Source of the DNA: Brunnivagina elsteri CCALA 953
GTDB lineage: Bacteria > Cyanobacteriota > Cyanobacteriia > Cyanobacteriales > Nostocaceae
NCBI RefSeq assembly: GCF_002289455.1
Contig: NZ_NTFS01000018.1
Location: 1 to 33,880 of the forward strand
DNA: 33,880 bases
Direction of reading: 5' to 3'
The position numbers were made by a program, and so were the translations under genes. Positions 25,278 to 33,880 of the stretch are shown piece by piece. The notes under the pieces were generated by a model. That model saw only the letters and a list, made by a program, of their open reading frames with translations. It searched no databases and was not told the origin of the DNA. Each line of letters begins with the position of its first letter. Position 1 is the stretch's first letter.

Positions 25278-26183
25278 ATGAATCTATCAATTGCACATTT
25301 AGGACCATCAGGAAACCATAGCGAACAAGCAGCCCTTTTTTATGTAAATTGGTTGACAAAAACAACAAGAGAGCAAGCTATTCTGTGTCCTTATCCGAGT
25401 ATTGCCCAATCAATCAGAGCAGTTGCAGAGGGAAAGGTACAATTAGCTGTGGTTCCTGCTGAAAATTCGATTGAAGGTAGCGTCACAATGACAATGGATG
25501 CTATGTGGCAGCTAGATAATTTGCAAATTCGTTTGGCTTTGGTTATGCCCATTGTTCACGTACTCATTTCCTGTGCTACCGATTTAGGGAATATCAAAAT
25601 CGTATACTCGCATCCGCAAGCTTTGGCACAATGTCAGGGATGGTTGGAACGTTTTCTTCCTAATGTACAATTAATGGCAACTAATTCGACAACTGAAGCA
25701 TTAGAAAGGCTGGAAACAGATTTAAGTGCGGCTGCTATCTCTTCAGAAAGGGCAGCACAGCTTTATAATTTACCAACATTGGCTAGCGGCATAAATGACC
25801 GTCCTGAAAACTTTACTCGCTTTTGGGTGGTTAGTCAAAACAAAATTAGTCAAAACAAAGTTAGCCAAAACAAAAATTTAGAAGAACAGTCTTTAATATC
25901 CCAATCAGATGCCAGTCACACTTCCTTAGCATTCAGCGTTGCCGCTAACGTTCCTGGTGCATTAGCAAAAACACTGCAAGTATTCGCGCACTTAGGAATT
26001 AATCTAAGTCGAATTGAGTCACGTCCAACTAAGCGTTCTTTAGGGGAGTATTTGTTTTTTATTGATATTGAAGCAAATTTTAAGGAACCACTACTACAAT
26101 CGGCACTAACAGAATTGTTAACCTACACCGAAGTCCTCAAAATTTTTGGTAGCTATAACGTTTTGTCAACCGATGTAATTTAG
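25278..26183 (+). CDS. pheA: Prephenate dehydratase
   Basis: 301 residues. The N-terminal PDT domain (LGPSGNHSEQAA; VVPAENSIEGSV; NFTRFWVVS, the TRF motif) is followed by a C-terminal ACT domain with LGINLSRIESRPTKR, the ESRP phenylalanine-binding motif. It converts prephenate to phenylpyruvate for phenylalanine and should be feedback-inhibited by Phe. The linker holds three tandem copies of SQNK(I/V/N), encoded by a 15-bp repeat at 25833-25877, a feature not needed for either domain. AGG lies before the ATG. Confidence 0.95.
   Translation: MNLSIAHLGPSGNHSEQAALFYVNWLTKTTREQAILCPYPSIAQSIRAVAEGKVQLAVVPAENSIEGSVTMTMDAMWQLDNLQIRLALVMPIVHVLISCATDLGNIKIVYSHPQALAQCQGWLERFLPNVQLMATNSTTEALERLETDLSAAAISSERAAQLYNLPTLASGINDRPENFTRFWVVSQNKISQNKVSQNKNLEEQSLISQSDASHTSLAFSVAANVPGALAKTLQVFAHLGINLSRIESRPTKRSLGEYLFFIDIEANFKEPLLQSALTELLTYTEVLKIFGSYNVLSTDVI
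25833..25877 (+). repeat. Three tandem 15-bp units inside pheA
   Basis: Units agtcaaaacaaaatt, agtcaaaacaaagtt and agccaaaacaaaaat lie head to tail and in frame, adding SQNKI-SQNKV-SQNKN to the linker between catalytic and ACT domains. The near-identity points to slippage expansion. Confidence 0.85.
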
Positions 26184-26188
26184 TTAAT

Positions 26189-26385
26189 AGTTAGGAGTTT
26201 TGAGTTAGTTGTTTTTTGTTCTGAACTAAAAAATCAATTAATTCACCATTAACCACTAACCACTAAGAGTAAGCCACAAAATAAAAAATGATCCTGTGTT
26301 GTCATGCTGTAGCTTGCTACAGAATCACCGAAGAGCATTTCTTTATGTGGAGTTCTCTAACCACTAACCACTAACCACTAACCAA
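26189..26385. repeat. Heptamer repeats between pheA and LON gene
   Basis: Two blocks of the heptamer ccactaa occur: 26245-26266 and 26357-26385 (four units). A GTTAGGAGTT-type unit lies at 26189. These are STRR-like arrays of the kind typical in Nostocales. Confidence 0.7.
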
Positions 26386-27033
26386 TTATAACTTTTGATT
26401 AAAGGTGTCCTTGAGAACAGTACGGGCAGCGAGATGATTACGAGTTGATGTCAAAATTTCCGCTTCCCGTTCTAAACGTGTAGCAGTACTACGCATTTCT
26501 AATAATGCTTGCTGTTCGAGGGGTACACCATGTAAATTATGTGCAACCCAGTAAGATAATTCCACTGCTAAATTTGGTAAATCTTCAGGTAATTCAATAC
26601 TCTTGTCGGTTAGCTTGGCAGATAAACGGACAACATCTCGTAAAAGTTGTTCAACATCTGTTGCTATCGGCTCTAAATCCTTAGTTGGTGGCTCGTCTTC
26701 TATCCACTCAACCAAGCCAACTCGGTAAGGCTTTTCACGAACGTATTCCAGAACTCGAAACCTTTGCTGTCCTAATGTTACTACATGCATCCGGTCATCG
26801 GGTAGGCGCTGATGGTGAACTATTTCCGCACAACAGCCAACATCTGCTATTTTGCCTTTAACTGGATCGATCATCAACACTCCAAACCTGCGATCGCTCT
26901 CCAAAACCGTATTCATCATGATTCGGTAACGATACTCGAAAATATGCAGGGGTAAAGGTCTTGTGGGAAACAAAACTACTTCCGGCAACGGGAATAAAGG
27001 TAGCTCGCAAACTGCTATTTTAGATGAAGCCAT
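26386..27033 (-). CDS. LON substrate-binding domain protein
   Basis: 215 residues with the LON N-terminal domain (LPLFPLPEVVLFPTRPLPLHIFEYRYR at the start, and GVLMID, VGCCAEI later). There is no AAA+ or protease part, so this is the stand-alone form. Such proteins may bind substrates for proteolysis but their role is not established. A HIP1-like site lies inside. It is preceded by rpsJ and a terminator hairpin, so it probably has its own transcript. Confidence 0.9.
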   Translation of the reverse strand: MASSKIAVCELPLFPLPEVVLFPTRPLPLHIFEYRYRIMMNTVLESDRRFGVLMIDPVKGKIADVGCCAEIVHHQRLPDDRMHVVTLGQQRFRVLEYVREKPYRVGLVEWIEDEPPTKDLEPIATDVEQLLRDVVRLSAKLTDKSIELPEDLPNLAVELSYWVAHNLHGVPLEQQALLEMRSTATRLEREAEILTSTRNHLAARTVLKDTFNQKL

Positions 27034-27334
27034 TTTTACTTTGGTATAAATTTAATCTTTAATTAGGTATAAGTCTTTAATCTTTCCGTATTCCTTTTCA
27101 ATTTTATCATTTTGTTCTGCTGCAATGAAAAAGCCCTGAGAAATATTTCTCAGGGTCTTGTAATAATTCACACTATGTATTGTTAATCATTATTTATTAC
27201 TGAGTAGTAGCTAATACTAAAGTTATTAAAAGTAGCAGTTAAAAGTCTAATAACTCTTAATTCCTGTACAAACGACCCATCAGGTCGTCTCTATTTTCTA
27301 ACTATATAACTCCTAACTCCTAACTTCTAACGAA
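27034..27334. other. Spacer with rpsJ terminator and small palindrome
   Basis: 301 bases. It contains the terminator at 27128-27155, a small palindrome at 27272-27288 (acgacc/ggtcgt) and heptamer-type repeats (aactcctaactcctaac) near 27308-27325 abutting the rpsJ stop. No gene seen. Confidence 0.5.
27128..27155 (-). terminator. Rho-independent terminator of the str operon
   Basis: A perfect 22-base palindrome at 27134-27155 (ccctgaga...tctcaggg) is followed on the minus strand by gcTTTTT (27128-27133). It lies 180 bp past rpsJ and just before the LON gene, and should end the rpsL-rpsJ transcript. Confidence 0.8.
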
Positions 27335-27652
27335 TTACAACTTAACTTCAATATCAACACCTGATGGCAAATCTAGCTTCATTAGCGCGTCGATTGTTTT
27401 AGAAGAGGGTTGATAAATATCGATAATGCGACGGTGAGTACGGGTTTCAAAGTGTTCGCGAGAATCTTTATCAACGTGGGGCGATCGCAATACACAATAA
27501 ATTTTGCGTTTGGTTGGTAGAGGAATCGGACCAATTGCTGTCGCATTTGTGCGGTTAGCGGTGTCTACAATCTTTTCGCAAGAGGTGTCTAATAAGCGTC
27601 GGTCAAAAGCTTGCAAACGAATTCTGATTTTTTGCTGTTGTAGCGTTGCCAT
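27335..27652 (-). CDS. rpsJ: Ribosomal protein S10
   Basis: 105 residues; [20 protein letters not shown] and the [13 protein letters not shown] motif are diagnostic. S10 is part of the 30S head and also serves as NusE in antitermination. It follows tuf, the cyanobacterial str-operon order. AGGAAAATTTGAG lies before the ATG. Confidence 0.97.
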   Translation of the reverse strand: MATLQQQKIRIRLQAFDRRLLDTSCEKIVDTANRTNATAIGPIPLPTKRKIYCVLRSPHVDKDSREHFETRTHRRIIDIYQPSSKTIDALMKLDLPSGVDIEVKL

Positions 27653-27689
27653 CTCAAATTTTCCTGGTTCTACAGATGTTAGATTTTGG

Positions 27690-27731
27690 ATTTTGGATTC
27701 TGGATTTATGCCAGAATCTAGAATCCAAAAT
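27690..27731 (-). repeat. Hairpin repeat between tuf and rpsJ
   Basis: Arms attttggattct (27690-27701) and agaatccaaaat (27720-27731) pair perfectly; further pairs, with wobbles, extend the stem to about 17 bp with a short loop. It resembles dispersed 'attttggattttggatt' repeats. It could modulate tuf-rpsJ read-through or RNA processing. Confidence 0.6.
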
Positions 27732-27804
27732 GCGATTTGGGGACATAAAAAGAGCAGAGACGTATTATATCATCCCCGCTCCTTTTTAACGAAGGTGCAA
27801 AGTG

Positions 27805-29034
27805 TTATTTAATAATCTTGGAAACAACACCAGCACCGATGGTACGACCACCTTCACGAATTGCGAAACGCATACCTTGTTCGATTGCGATCGCATTGAT
27901 TAATTTCACAGTCATTTTGATGCGGTCTCCAGGCATTACCATTTCGGCTGCACTACCATCATCGGAAGTGAAGGCATCGATAGTACCAGTTACGTCGGTT
28001 GTACGCACATAAAACTGGGGACGATAACCTGCAAAGAAAGGAGTCTTACGACCACCTTCTTTCTCGGTCAAAACGTACACTTCGCCTTCAAATTCGGTGT
28101 GAGGAGTTATGGAACCAGCCTTAGCCAGCACCATTCCACGCTCGATTTCTTCCTTTTTCAAACCGCGAAGTAAAAGACCTGCATTGTCACCAGCCATACC
28201 TTCTTCGAGACTCTTCTTGAACATCTCGATCCCAGTTACGGTAGTAGCACGGGTATCTTTAATCCCTACCAACTCAACGTTATCACCAACTTTAACTTTT
28301 CCACGTTCGATCCGTCCGGTTGCGACTGTACCACGACCGGAGATGGAGAAAACGTCTTCTACAGCCATCAAGAAAGGTTTGTCAATATCGCGTTCGGGGG
28401 TAGGAATGTAAGAATCTACAGCATCCATCAATTCGTAGATTTTATCTACCCACTTGTCTTCACCACGCTTTGTTTTAGGAGCAGCAGTCATTTTTTCCAA
28501 TGCTTGCAGACCAGAACCTTTAACGATGGGGATGTCATCACCAGGGAAATCATAGCTGGAAAGCAGCTCGCGCACTTCTAATTCTACGAGTTCCAAAAGC
28601 TCTTCGTCGTCCACCATGTCTTCTTTATTCAAGAAAACAACGAGGCTAGGTACACCAACCTGTTTCGCTAACAAAATATGTTCGCGGGTTTGGGGCATTG
28701 GACCGTCAGCAGCAGAGCAAACTAAAATGCCTCCGTCCATTTGTGCCGCACCTGTAATCATGTTTTTCACATAATCGGCGTGTCCAGGACAGTCTACGTG
28801 GGCATAATGACGATTTTCAGTTTCGTACTCCACGTGAGCAGTGTTAATCGTAATCCCACGTTGCCGCTCTTCGGGTGCTGCATCGATTTGGTCATAAGCC
28901 TTTGCCACCGCTCCCCCCATTGCTGCCAGGGTCATTGTAATTGCAGCTGTTAGCGTGGTTTTACCGTGGTCAACGTGACCAATTGTACCGATATTAACGT
29001 GGGGTTTATTCCGTTCAAACTTTGCGCGTGCCAT
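27805..29034 (-). CDS. tuf: Elongation factor Tu
   Basis: 409 residues. GTP-binding motifs are [13 protein letters not shown] and NKED; domains 2 and 3 follow ([27 protein letters not shown]). It carries aminoacyl-tRNA to the ribosome. The ribosome-binding site GGAAAGGAAA is strong. It starts 27 bp after fusA ends. The ~10-residue insertion in the G domain ([11 protein letters not shown]) is the form usual in cyanobacteria and plastids. Confidence 0.98.
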   Translation of the reverse strand: MARAKFERNKPHVNIGTIGHVDHGKTTLTAAITMTLAAMGGAVAKAYDQIDAAPEERQRGITINTAHVEYETENRHYAHVDCPGHADYVKNMITGAAQMDGGILVCSAADGPMPQTREHILLAKQVGVPSLVVFLNKEDMVDDEELLELVELEVRELLSSYDFPGDDIPIVKGSGLQALEKMTAAPKTKRGEDKWVDKIYELMDAVDSYIPTPERDIDKPFLMAVEDVFSISGRGTVATGRIERGKVKVGDNVELVGIKDTRATTVTGIEMFKKSLEEGMAGDNAGLLLRGLKKEEIERGMVLAKAGSITPHTEFEGEVYVLTEKEGGRKTPFFAGYRPQFYVRTTDVTGTIDAFTSDDGSAAEMVMPGDRIKMTVKLINAIAIEQGMRFAIREGGRTIGAGVVSKIIK

Positions 29035-29061
29035 GAATACTTGTTTCCTTTCCTTTTTTAG

Positions 29062-31140
29062 TTATGCGGTCCCTTTGTTTTTAGCGATGATTGCCTCTGC
29101 GACGTTGCGAGGCACCTCTTCGTAACGGCTAAACTCCATCGAGAAGATACCACGACCTTGGGTTTTTGACCGAATGTCAGTAGCGTAGCCAAACATTTCT
29201 GCTAATGGGACTTTAGCAGTTACCTTCGCAAGACCCTCTTCTGACCCCATTCCTTCGATTTGTCCTCGACGGGAGTTGAGGTCACCCATTACGTCCCCAA
29301 GGTAGTCTTCAGGTACTTCTACCTCAACTTTCATCATGGGTTCTAATAGTACGGGCGAAGCTTTCATCACAGCTTCTTTCATCGCCATTGAACCAGCGAT
29401 TTTAAAAGCCATTTCTGAAGAGTCTACATCATGGTAAGACCCATCAACCAGAGTCGCTTTGACATCGATCAGGGGATAGCCTGCAATTACGCCAGATTCG
29501 CAACTTTCTTTCATCCCCGCTTCTGCTGGTCCAACGTACTCTTTAGGTATAGTTCCACCAACAATTTTGGAGACAAATTCAAAACCGCTTCCTGGTTCTC
29601 CTGGTTGGAGGTCAATGACTACGTGACCATACTGACCTTTTCCACCGCTCTGACGAATGAATTTCCCTTCTATCTTGGTAACGGCTTTGCGGATTGTTTC
29701 TCGGTAAGCGACTTGTGGCGCACCCACATTAGCTTCTACTTTAAACTCGCGCAACATCCGGTCTACAAGAATTTCCAGGTGTAGTTCTCCCATTCCGGCA
29801 ATTACGGTCTGGTTGGTTTCCGGGTCAATACTGACGCGGAAGGTTGGGTCTTCTTCCGATAGTGATTGTAGAGCTTTGGACAGCTTGTCCATGTCATTCT
29901 TGGTTTTTGGTTCTACCGCAACCGAGATTACCGGCTCTGGAATAAACAGCGATTCTAGGATTACTGGCGAGTTCTCATCAGTAATTGTATCACCAGTTAG
30001 TGTGTCTTTTAGCCCTAATGCTGCCCCCAAATCCCCAGCCCGCAGTTCATCAACATCTTGTCGCTCATCTGCTTTTAATATCACCAGCCGGGAAATACGT
30101 TCTTTCTTGCCTTTTGTCGCATTGAGAACGTAACTACCTTTTTTCAATATGCCAGAATAAACGCGAACAAACGTGAGGCGACCATAAGGGTCAGCCATAA
30201 TCTTGAACGCAAGTGCTGATAGTGGTTCGTTGTCGTCCGCATGACGTTCAACGGTATCACCGTTTAGCAGGAGACCTTGGATTGCTGGGACTTCTAAGGG
30301 GGATGGCAAATAATCAACAACTGCGTCAAGCAGCAGTTGTATGCCTTTATTCTTGAAGGCTGAACCGCAAAGCATGGGCACAATTCTGCCCGATACAGTA
30401 CTTTTACGTAGTGCTGTATGAATTTCCTCTTCAGTAAGTGCTTGACCTTCAAAGTACTTGTTCATCAGGTCGTCGCTGGTTTCCGATACCGCTTCAATCA
30501 GCTTGGTGCGGTATTCTGCTGCGACTTCCTGCATATCTGCGGGGATGTCTTGTTCTTGAATATCAGTACCTTTATCGTTGGTATAGATGTATGCACGCAT
30601 CTTTACCAAGTCAACTAAGCCTAAAAATTCTGTTTCGGCTCCAATGGGCAACTGAATGGGAATCGCATTTGTACGAAGGCGATCGCGGACCTGTTCGTAA
30701 ACCTTATAAAAGTTTGCACCAGTACGATCCATTTTGTTTACAAAAACAATCCGGGGTACTTTGTAACGGTCAGCCTGTCTCCATACAGTTTCGGTTTGGG
30801 GCTGTACGCCACCTACCGAACACAAAACAGTAATTACACCGTCTAATACCCGCATCGAACGTTCAACTTCAATTGTAAAGTCTACGTGACCGGGAGTATC
30901 GATAATGTTAATTTGATGATTTTTCCAGGTGGTGCTAATCGCCGCAGCTGTGATCGTAATACCCCGTTCCCGCTCCTGTTCCATCCAGTCGGTAACGGCA
31001 GTACCTTGATGTACTTCACCAATTTTATGAATTATCCCAGAATAAAATAATATTCTCTCCGTTGTTGTCGTTTTACCCGCGTCTATATGTGCCGCAATCC
31101 CAATATTGCGTACTTTCTCTAGCGGGGTGGTACGTGCCAC
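29062..31140 (-). CDS. fusA: Elongation factor G
   Basis: 692 residues. [19 protein letters not shown] and NKMD form the GTPase site; domains II to V follow in full length. EF-G drives translocation and, with RRF, recycling. The start is GTG (31140) with a strong GGAGG seven bases upstream. It is 184 bp from rpsG. Confidence 0.98.
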   Translation of the reverse strand: MARTTPLEKVRNIGIAAHIDAGKTTTTERILFYSGIIHKIGEVHQGTAVTDWMEQERERGITITAAAISTTWKNHQINIIDTPGHVDFTIEVERSMRVLDGVITVLCSVGGVQPQTETVWRQADRYKVPRIVFVNKMDRTGANFYKVYEQVRDRLRTNAIPIQLPIGAETEFLGLVDLVKMRAYIYTNDKGTDIQEQDIPADMQEVAAEYRTKLIEAVSETSDDLMNKYFEGQALTEEEIHTALRKSTVSGRIVPMLCGSAFKNKGIQLLLDAVVDYLPSPLEVPAIQGLLLNGDTVERHADDNEPLSALAFKIMADPYGRLTFVRVYSGILKKGSYVLNATKGKKERISRLVILKADERQDVDELRAGDLGAALGLKDTLTGDTITDENSPVILESLFIPEPVISVAVEPKTKNDMDKLSKALQSLSEEDPTFRVSIDPETNQTVIAGMGELHLEILVDRMLREFKVEANVGAPQVAYRETIRKAVTKIEGKFIRQSGGKGQYGHVVIDLQPGEPGSGFEFVSKIVGGTIPKEYVGPAEAGMKESCESGVIAGYPLIDVKATLVDGSYHDVDSSEMAFKIAGSMAMKEAVMKASPVLLEPMMKVEVEVPEDYLGDVMGDLNSRRGQIEGMGSEEGLAKVTAKVPLAEMFGYATDIRSKTQGRGIFSMEFSRYEEVPRNVAEAIIAKNKGTA

Positions 31141-31324
31141 GGCTGCCTCCTATATTTTTCGCCCATGATATCTTGCATATTACACTTTGTTAAGTTTTTA
31201 TCCTTTTACGGAAAACCGACTTTTTTGTAAATCCGGCATACCGCAATTCAGCCAGTGCGATATGTCGGTTATCAATTCAAAGAGACGATAAAACTCTATC
31301 TTTCGAGCTAGGAGTACAGCCAGC

Positions 31325-31795
31325 TTAATAACGGTAATGGGCGAAGGCTTTGTTTGCTTCTGCCATCCGGTGTGTTTCTTCACGCTTTTTAATTGCGCTT
31401 CCACTTTCGTTAGCAGCATCCATCAACTCGTTGGCGAGTCTACCTGCCATTGTCCGACCAGCACGTTGGCGAGAATACTGTACTAACCAGCGTAATGCGA
31501 GGGTTGTACCGCGTTCATTACGCACTTCCATTGGCACCTGGTAGGTCGCACCACCTACTCGTCGTGCCTTAACCTCAACCAATGGAGTGGCATTCCGTAC
31601 TGCTCTTTCAAATGTTTCGAGGGGGTCGCCACCAGTGCGCTCTCCAATTGTTTTCATTGCATCGTAAACAATCCGCGCAGCTAGAGATTTCTTACCGTGA
31701 CGCATAATCCGGCGAATAATCATGCTAACCAAACGGCTATTGTATACGGAGTCAGGCGGAACTGGTCGCCTTTGAATAACACCACGACGAGACAT
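31325..31795 (-). CDS. rpsG: Ribosomal protein S7
   Basis: 156 residues, the usual length; [20 protein letters not shown] and [16 protein letters not shown] are diagnostic. S7 nucleates 30S head assembly on 16S rRNA and lines the E site. Second gene of the str operon. Confidence 0.98.
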   Translation of the reverse strand: MSRRGVIQRRPVPPDSVYNSRLVSMIIRRIMRHGKKSLAARIVYDAMKTIGERTGGDPLETFERAVRNATPLVEVKARRVGGATYQVPMEVRNERGTTLALRWLVQYSRQRAGRTMAGRLANELMDAANESGSAIKKREETHRMAEANKAFAHYRY

Positions 31796-32154
31796 ATTTA
31801 ACCCTTAAATTTCCGATGAAAGCAACGAGACTATCTAGAATATTACCTTGGAAGTTTTATAATTAGTGGCAGTTGCCGTTAATTCAATACTTCTGGTTTC
31901 AACTTCTGACTACAGTTGCAGCGACGCTGACTTCAATAATTTGCTGTCTTCAATTCAGACAAGCAAGGCGACAGTGACATATTCCTACACTGCTTACAAG
32001 CACTACAGTGTAGGCTTCTCAGCGACTCCCGGTATCCCGTTGGACATTAACTGAGCTTTGTTTAGACTGCACGAGATGCCCCTCCGCACAGTTTGAGCAA
32101 GCTATCCCCATCAGCTACAAATACAAAAATGTATTTGCTAAAATCGGTTGCGTT
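31796..32154. other. Long gap between rpsL and rpsG
   Basis: 359 bases, longer than usual between these two genes. A GTG-started plus-strand frame (31866-32054, 62 codons) is present but has no supporting features. Short palindromic bits occur near 31988-32012 (cctacactgc...cagtgtagg, arms of about 8 bp) and 32117-32133 (aaatacaaaaatgtattt). On the transcript these would sit between the S12 and S7 messages. Confidence 0.45.
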
Positions 32155-32538
32155 CTAGCTCTTTGCTGGTTTGGGACGTTTAGTTCCATATTTTGAACGA
32201 CCCTGCTTGCGGTCTTTGACTCCGGCAGTATCTAATGTGCCGCGAATAATGTGGTATCTCACACCTGGCAAGTCCTTAACCCGACCACCACGAATCATGA
32301 CAACTGAGTGTTCCTGTAAGTTGTGACCAATACCGGGAATGTAAGCTGTGACTTCAAAGCCAGAAGTTAGACGTACCCGTGCTACTTTACGAAGCGCGGA
32401 GTTAGGTTTTTTAGGAGTAGTCGTATATACCCTGGTACAAACTCCCCGGCGTTGCGGGCATTGTTTCAGGGCTGGCGACTTGGTTTTCTGACGCGCGTTT
32501 TCGCGTTCGGTTCTAATAAGCTGCTGTATTGTTGGCAT
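32155..32538 (-). CDS. rpsL: Ribosomal protein S12
   Basis: 127 residues. [11 protein letters not shown] holds the lysine of streptomycin sensitivity, and [17 protein letters not shown] the second decoding loop. S12 monitors codon-anticodon pairing. First gene of the str operon; its promoter is visible upstream. Confidence 0.98.
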   Translation of the reverse strand: MPTIQQLIRTERENARQKTKSPALKQCPQRRGVCTRVYTTTPKKPNSALRKVARVRLTSGFEVTAYIPGIGHNLQEHSVVMIRGGRVKDLPGVRYHIIRGTLDTAGVKDRKQGRSKYGTKRPKPAKS

Positions 32539-32588
32539 GAGTTACAGCGAGTGAAGCTGTTTAATGGTCTAAGTTTTAACAAATCCTG

Positions 32589-32617
32589 ATTATATCTTTT
32601 CCAAGAGTTTTATGCAA
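32589..32617 (-). promoter_or_regulatory. Predicted sigma-70-type promoter of the str operon
   Basis: On the minus strand TTGCAT (32612-32617) and a perfect TATAAT (32589-32594) are separated by 17 bases, 50 bases before the rpsL start. The -10 is ideal and the -35 partial. Expected transcription start is near 32581-32583. Confidence 0.65.
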
Positions 32618-32688
32618 ACTATTTTTTATTTGGGTAATTTGGAATCGAGGATTAAGAGATTAAAAATTTTTTCAATGCTCAATGTCCA

Positions 32689-33018
32689 TTAACCATCTAT
32701 CGAAAACGAATTTCCGCAGCCACAAGTGGAGGTGGCTTGGGGATTGTGAAAGCGAAACGCCCCACCAACTAGGTCTTCGGAATAATCGAGGGTTAGCCCA
32801 TTGAGATAATTTAAGCTTCCAGTATCGATCGCAATTTGAATGTCGTTGCAGTTGAAAGTTTGTTCTGAGTCCGCAAGATTCTTGGCAAATGACATGTCGT
32901 AAAACAAACCAAAACAACCGCCAGACTGAACCGCTAAACGAAGCCAAATGTTTGCTTCCTGACGCTTTGACTGCATTCGCTTGATTTCTGTAGTAGCTGT
33001 TGGACTCAAATTAATCAT
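32689..33018 (-). CDS. A-type iron-sulfur carrier (HesB/IscA/SufA family)
   Basis: 109 residues. The three cluster-binding cysteines are Cys35, Cys99 and Cys101 (GGCFG ... TCGCGNSF). A-type carriers bind Fe-S clusters or iron for delivery to target proteins. Length is standard. Which subtype (SufA, IscA, or ErpA-like) cannot be decided by eye. It lies directly upstream of the str promoter region, separated from rpsL by 150 bp. Confidence 0.93.
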   Translation of the reverse strand: MINLSPTATTEIKRMQSKRQEANIWLRLAVQSGGCFGLFYDMSFAKNLADSEQTFNCNDIQIAIDTGSLNYLNGLTLDYSEDLVGGAFRFHNPQATSTCGCGNSFSIDG

Positions 33019-33154
33019 GGGAAAAAGGCAAAAATAATTTCTTCTTCAAAATAGGAAAGTTAAAATACTATCTTAAACATTAAAATGCGCGATCGCTATT
33101 ATTTCGCAAACAAAAATTATAAATTATAAAAATTAAATTACACAACACAGGTAG

Positions 33155-33175
33155 AGACGACCCACCGGGTCGTCT
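33155..33175. repeat. Small perfect palindrome
   Basis: agacgaccc-acc-gggtcgtct forms a 9-bp stem with a three-base loop. A degraded relative lies at 27272-27288. It lies between the Fe-S carrier gene and the end of the cupin gene, and could help terminate the cupin transcript. Confidence 0.6.
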
Positions 33176-33187
33176 AGAATTCAGGAA

Positions 33188-33616
33188 TTAGGAGTTATTT
33201 TCCCCTTTCCCCATACGAGAATAATCATCTTGGAAGCGAATAATATCGTCTTCGCCCAAGTATTCCCCATTTTGTACTTCAATCAAAACAAGGGGAATGA
33301 CACCAGGATTCTCTAAACGGTGTGCTGTGCATTGGGGAACATAGGTTGATTGGTTATTGCTAAGTAGCACTTCTGCATCGCCACAAACAACCTTAGCAGT
33401 ACCGGAAACCACAATCCAATGCTCGCTGCGGTGATGGTGCATTTGTAAGCTGAGACGATGCCCTGGCTTGACTTCAATGCGTTTAATCTTGTAGCCACGT
33501 CCTTCTTCCAAAATGGTAAAGGAACCCCAAGGACGCAACTCTGTGGCTGCTACACCTCGCGGAGTCACGGAGGTTGGAAGGGTCATTGTGTTTACTTGCG
33601 CTGTTTCTTGAGCCAT
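33188..33616 (-). CDS. Stand-alone mannose-6-phosphate isomerase-type cupin
   Basis: 142 residues from ATG 33616, chosen because GAGGT sits just upstream; the longer frame from 33664 has no such site. The single cupin domain carries PGHRLSLQMHHHRSEHWIVVSG, in which the HxH...E metal ligands are visible, and matches the C-terminal isomerase domain of bifunctional GDP-mannose pyrophosphorylase/phosphomannose isomerases. It may interconvert mannose-6-P and fructose-6-P for polysaccharides, or be a sugar-binding cupin. Confidence 0.88.
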   Translation of the reverse strand: MAQETAQVNTMTLPTSVTPRGVAATELRPWGSFTILEEGRGYKIKRIEVKPGHRLSLQMHHHRSEHWIVVSGTAKVVCGDAEVLLSNNQSTYVPQCTAHRLENPGVIPLVLIEVQNGEYLGEDDIIRFQDDYSRMGKGENNS

Positions 33617-33880
33617 AGTTACCTCTTTTCTGGGGGACATAAAATTTTGATTACCTAAAGTCACTAATCAATTGATGAAAAAATATAACGCAATATCGCA
33701 ACCGTAGAAATCAGCAATTTATTAGTCTTTGGTAAACATAGCAAAATCAAAATAAACAGTGAAATCAACGCCTGATATATTTACGGTGTCTATACCAAGT
33801 CTTCATGAACTTAATTGAAACTTGTTCTTGATTTTAAAAAGCAAGTGGGGAAATCAGGAGTTTTAAGCGGGGAGTTAATA

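Noticed and set aside
26245-26385. Possible CRISPR-like array
   Set aside because: Units are only 7 bp, contiguous and without spacers; they are STRR heptamers.
31866-32054. Plus-strand GTG-started frame of 62 codons between rpsL and rpsG
   Set aside because: Weak start site, no recognisable motif, and it lies antisense inside an operon gap; kept only as a possibility in the gap note.

Overview
The window is chromosomal DNA from a cyanobacterium, most likely a filamentous heterocyst-forming type (Nostocales). The evidence is the scatter of HIP1 octamers (gcgatcgc), the HemJ-type protoporphyrinogen oxidase, an RNase E ending in the cyanobacterial RRRRRRSSA motif, DUF1997 and other cyanobacterial families, and heptamer-type tandem repeats between genes. 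The assignment to Nostocales rests on recalled gene order and repeat type, not on a search.

Layout. 1-1560: a Nudix hydrolase and hemJ. 1583-3600: an eroding accessory patch on the minus strand with a decapitated MAPEG gene, a 76-residue orphan, two tiny stress-type membrane proteins (Thivi_2564-like and lmo0937-like), a CsbD-like gene killed by one nonsense codon, palindromic repeats and a 108-bp MITE-like element. 3597-9600: a DUF6671 zinc-finger protein, a PlsC-type acyltransferase, an unrecognised possible PD-(D/E)XK nuclease, the flavoprotein subunit of succinate dehydrogenase, and two small membrane proteins. 9932-13900: a DICT sensor joined to a degenerate HD-GYP domain, a pentapeptide-repeat protein, an exported WG-repeat protein, and the right-end remnant of an IS200/IS605 tnpB element. 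13925-17090: a CPBP membrane protease, clpS, two small conserved-looking proteins and a STAS-domain protein.

17298-33018 is a housekeeping block: a B12-binding radical SAM protein, a 1.38-kb gap, rne and rnhB, DUF1997, pheA (prephenate dehydratase), a LON-domain protein, then the str operon on the minus strand (rpsL, rpsG, fusA, tuf, rpsJ) with a readable promoter upstream of rpsL and a good intrinsic terminator after rpsJ. An A-type Fe-S carrier and a stand-alone mannose-6-phosphate isomerase-type cupin end the window.

How the genes work together: the right half is RNA decay and translation (RNase E, RNase HII, S12, S7, EF-G, EF-Tu, S10). The left half is mostly single genes in heme, lipid, respiration, proteolysis and signalling, separated by repeat-rich spacers. 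No defence island, CRISPR array, tRNA or rRNA was found. No clearly new multi-gene system is evident. The best leads are the unassigned nuclease-like protein, the DICT/degenerate HD-GYP protein, the long rne leader, the small membrane proteins beside sdhA, and the signs of gene decay at 1.5-3.5 kb.
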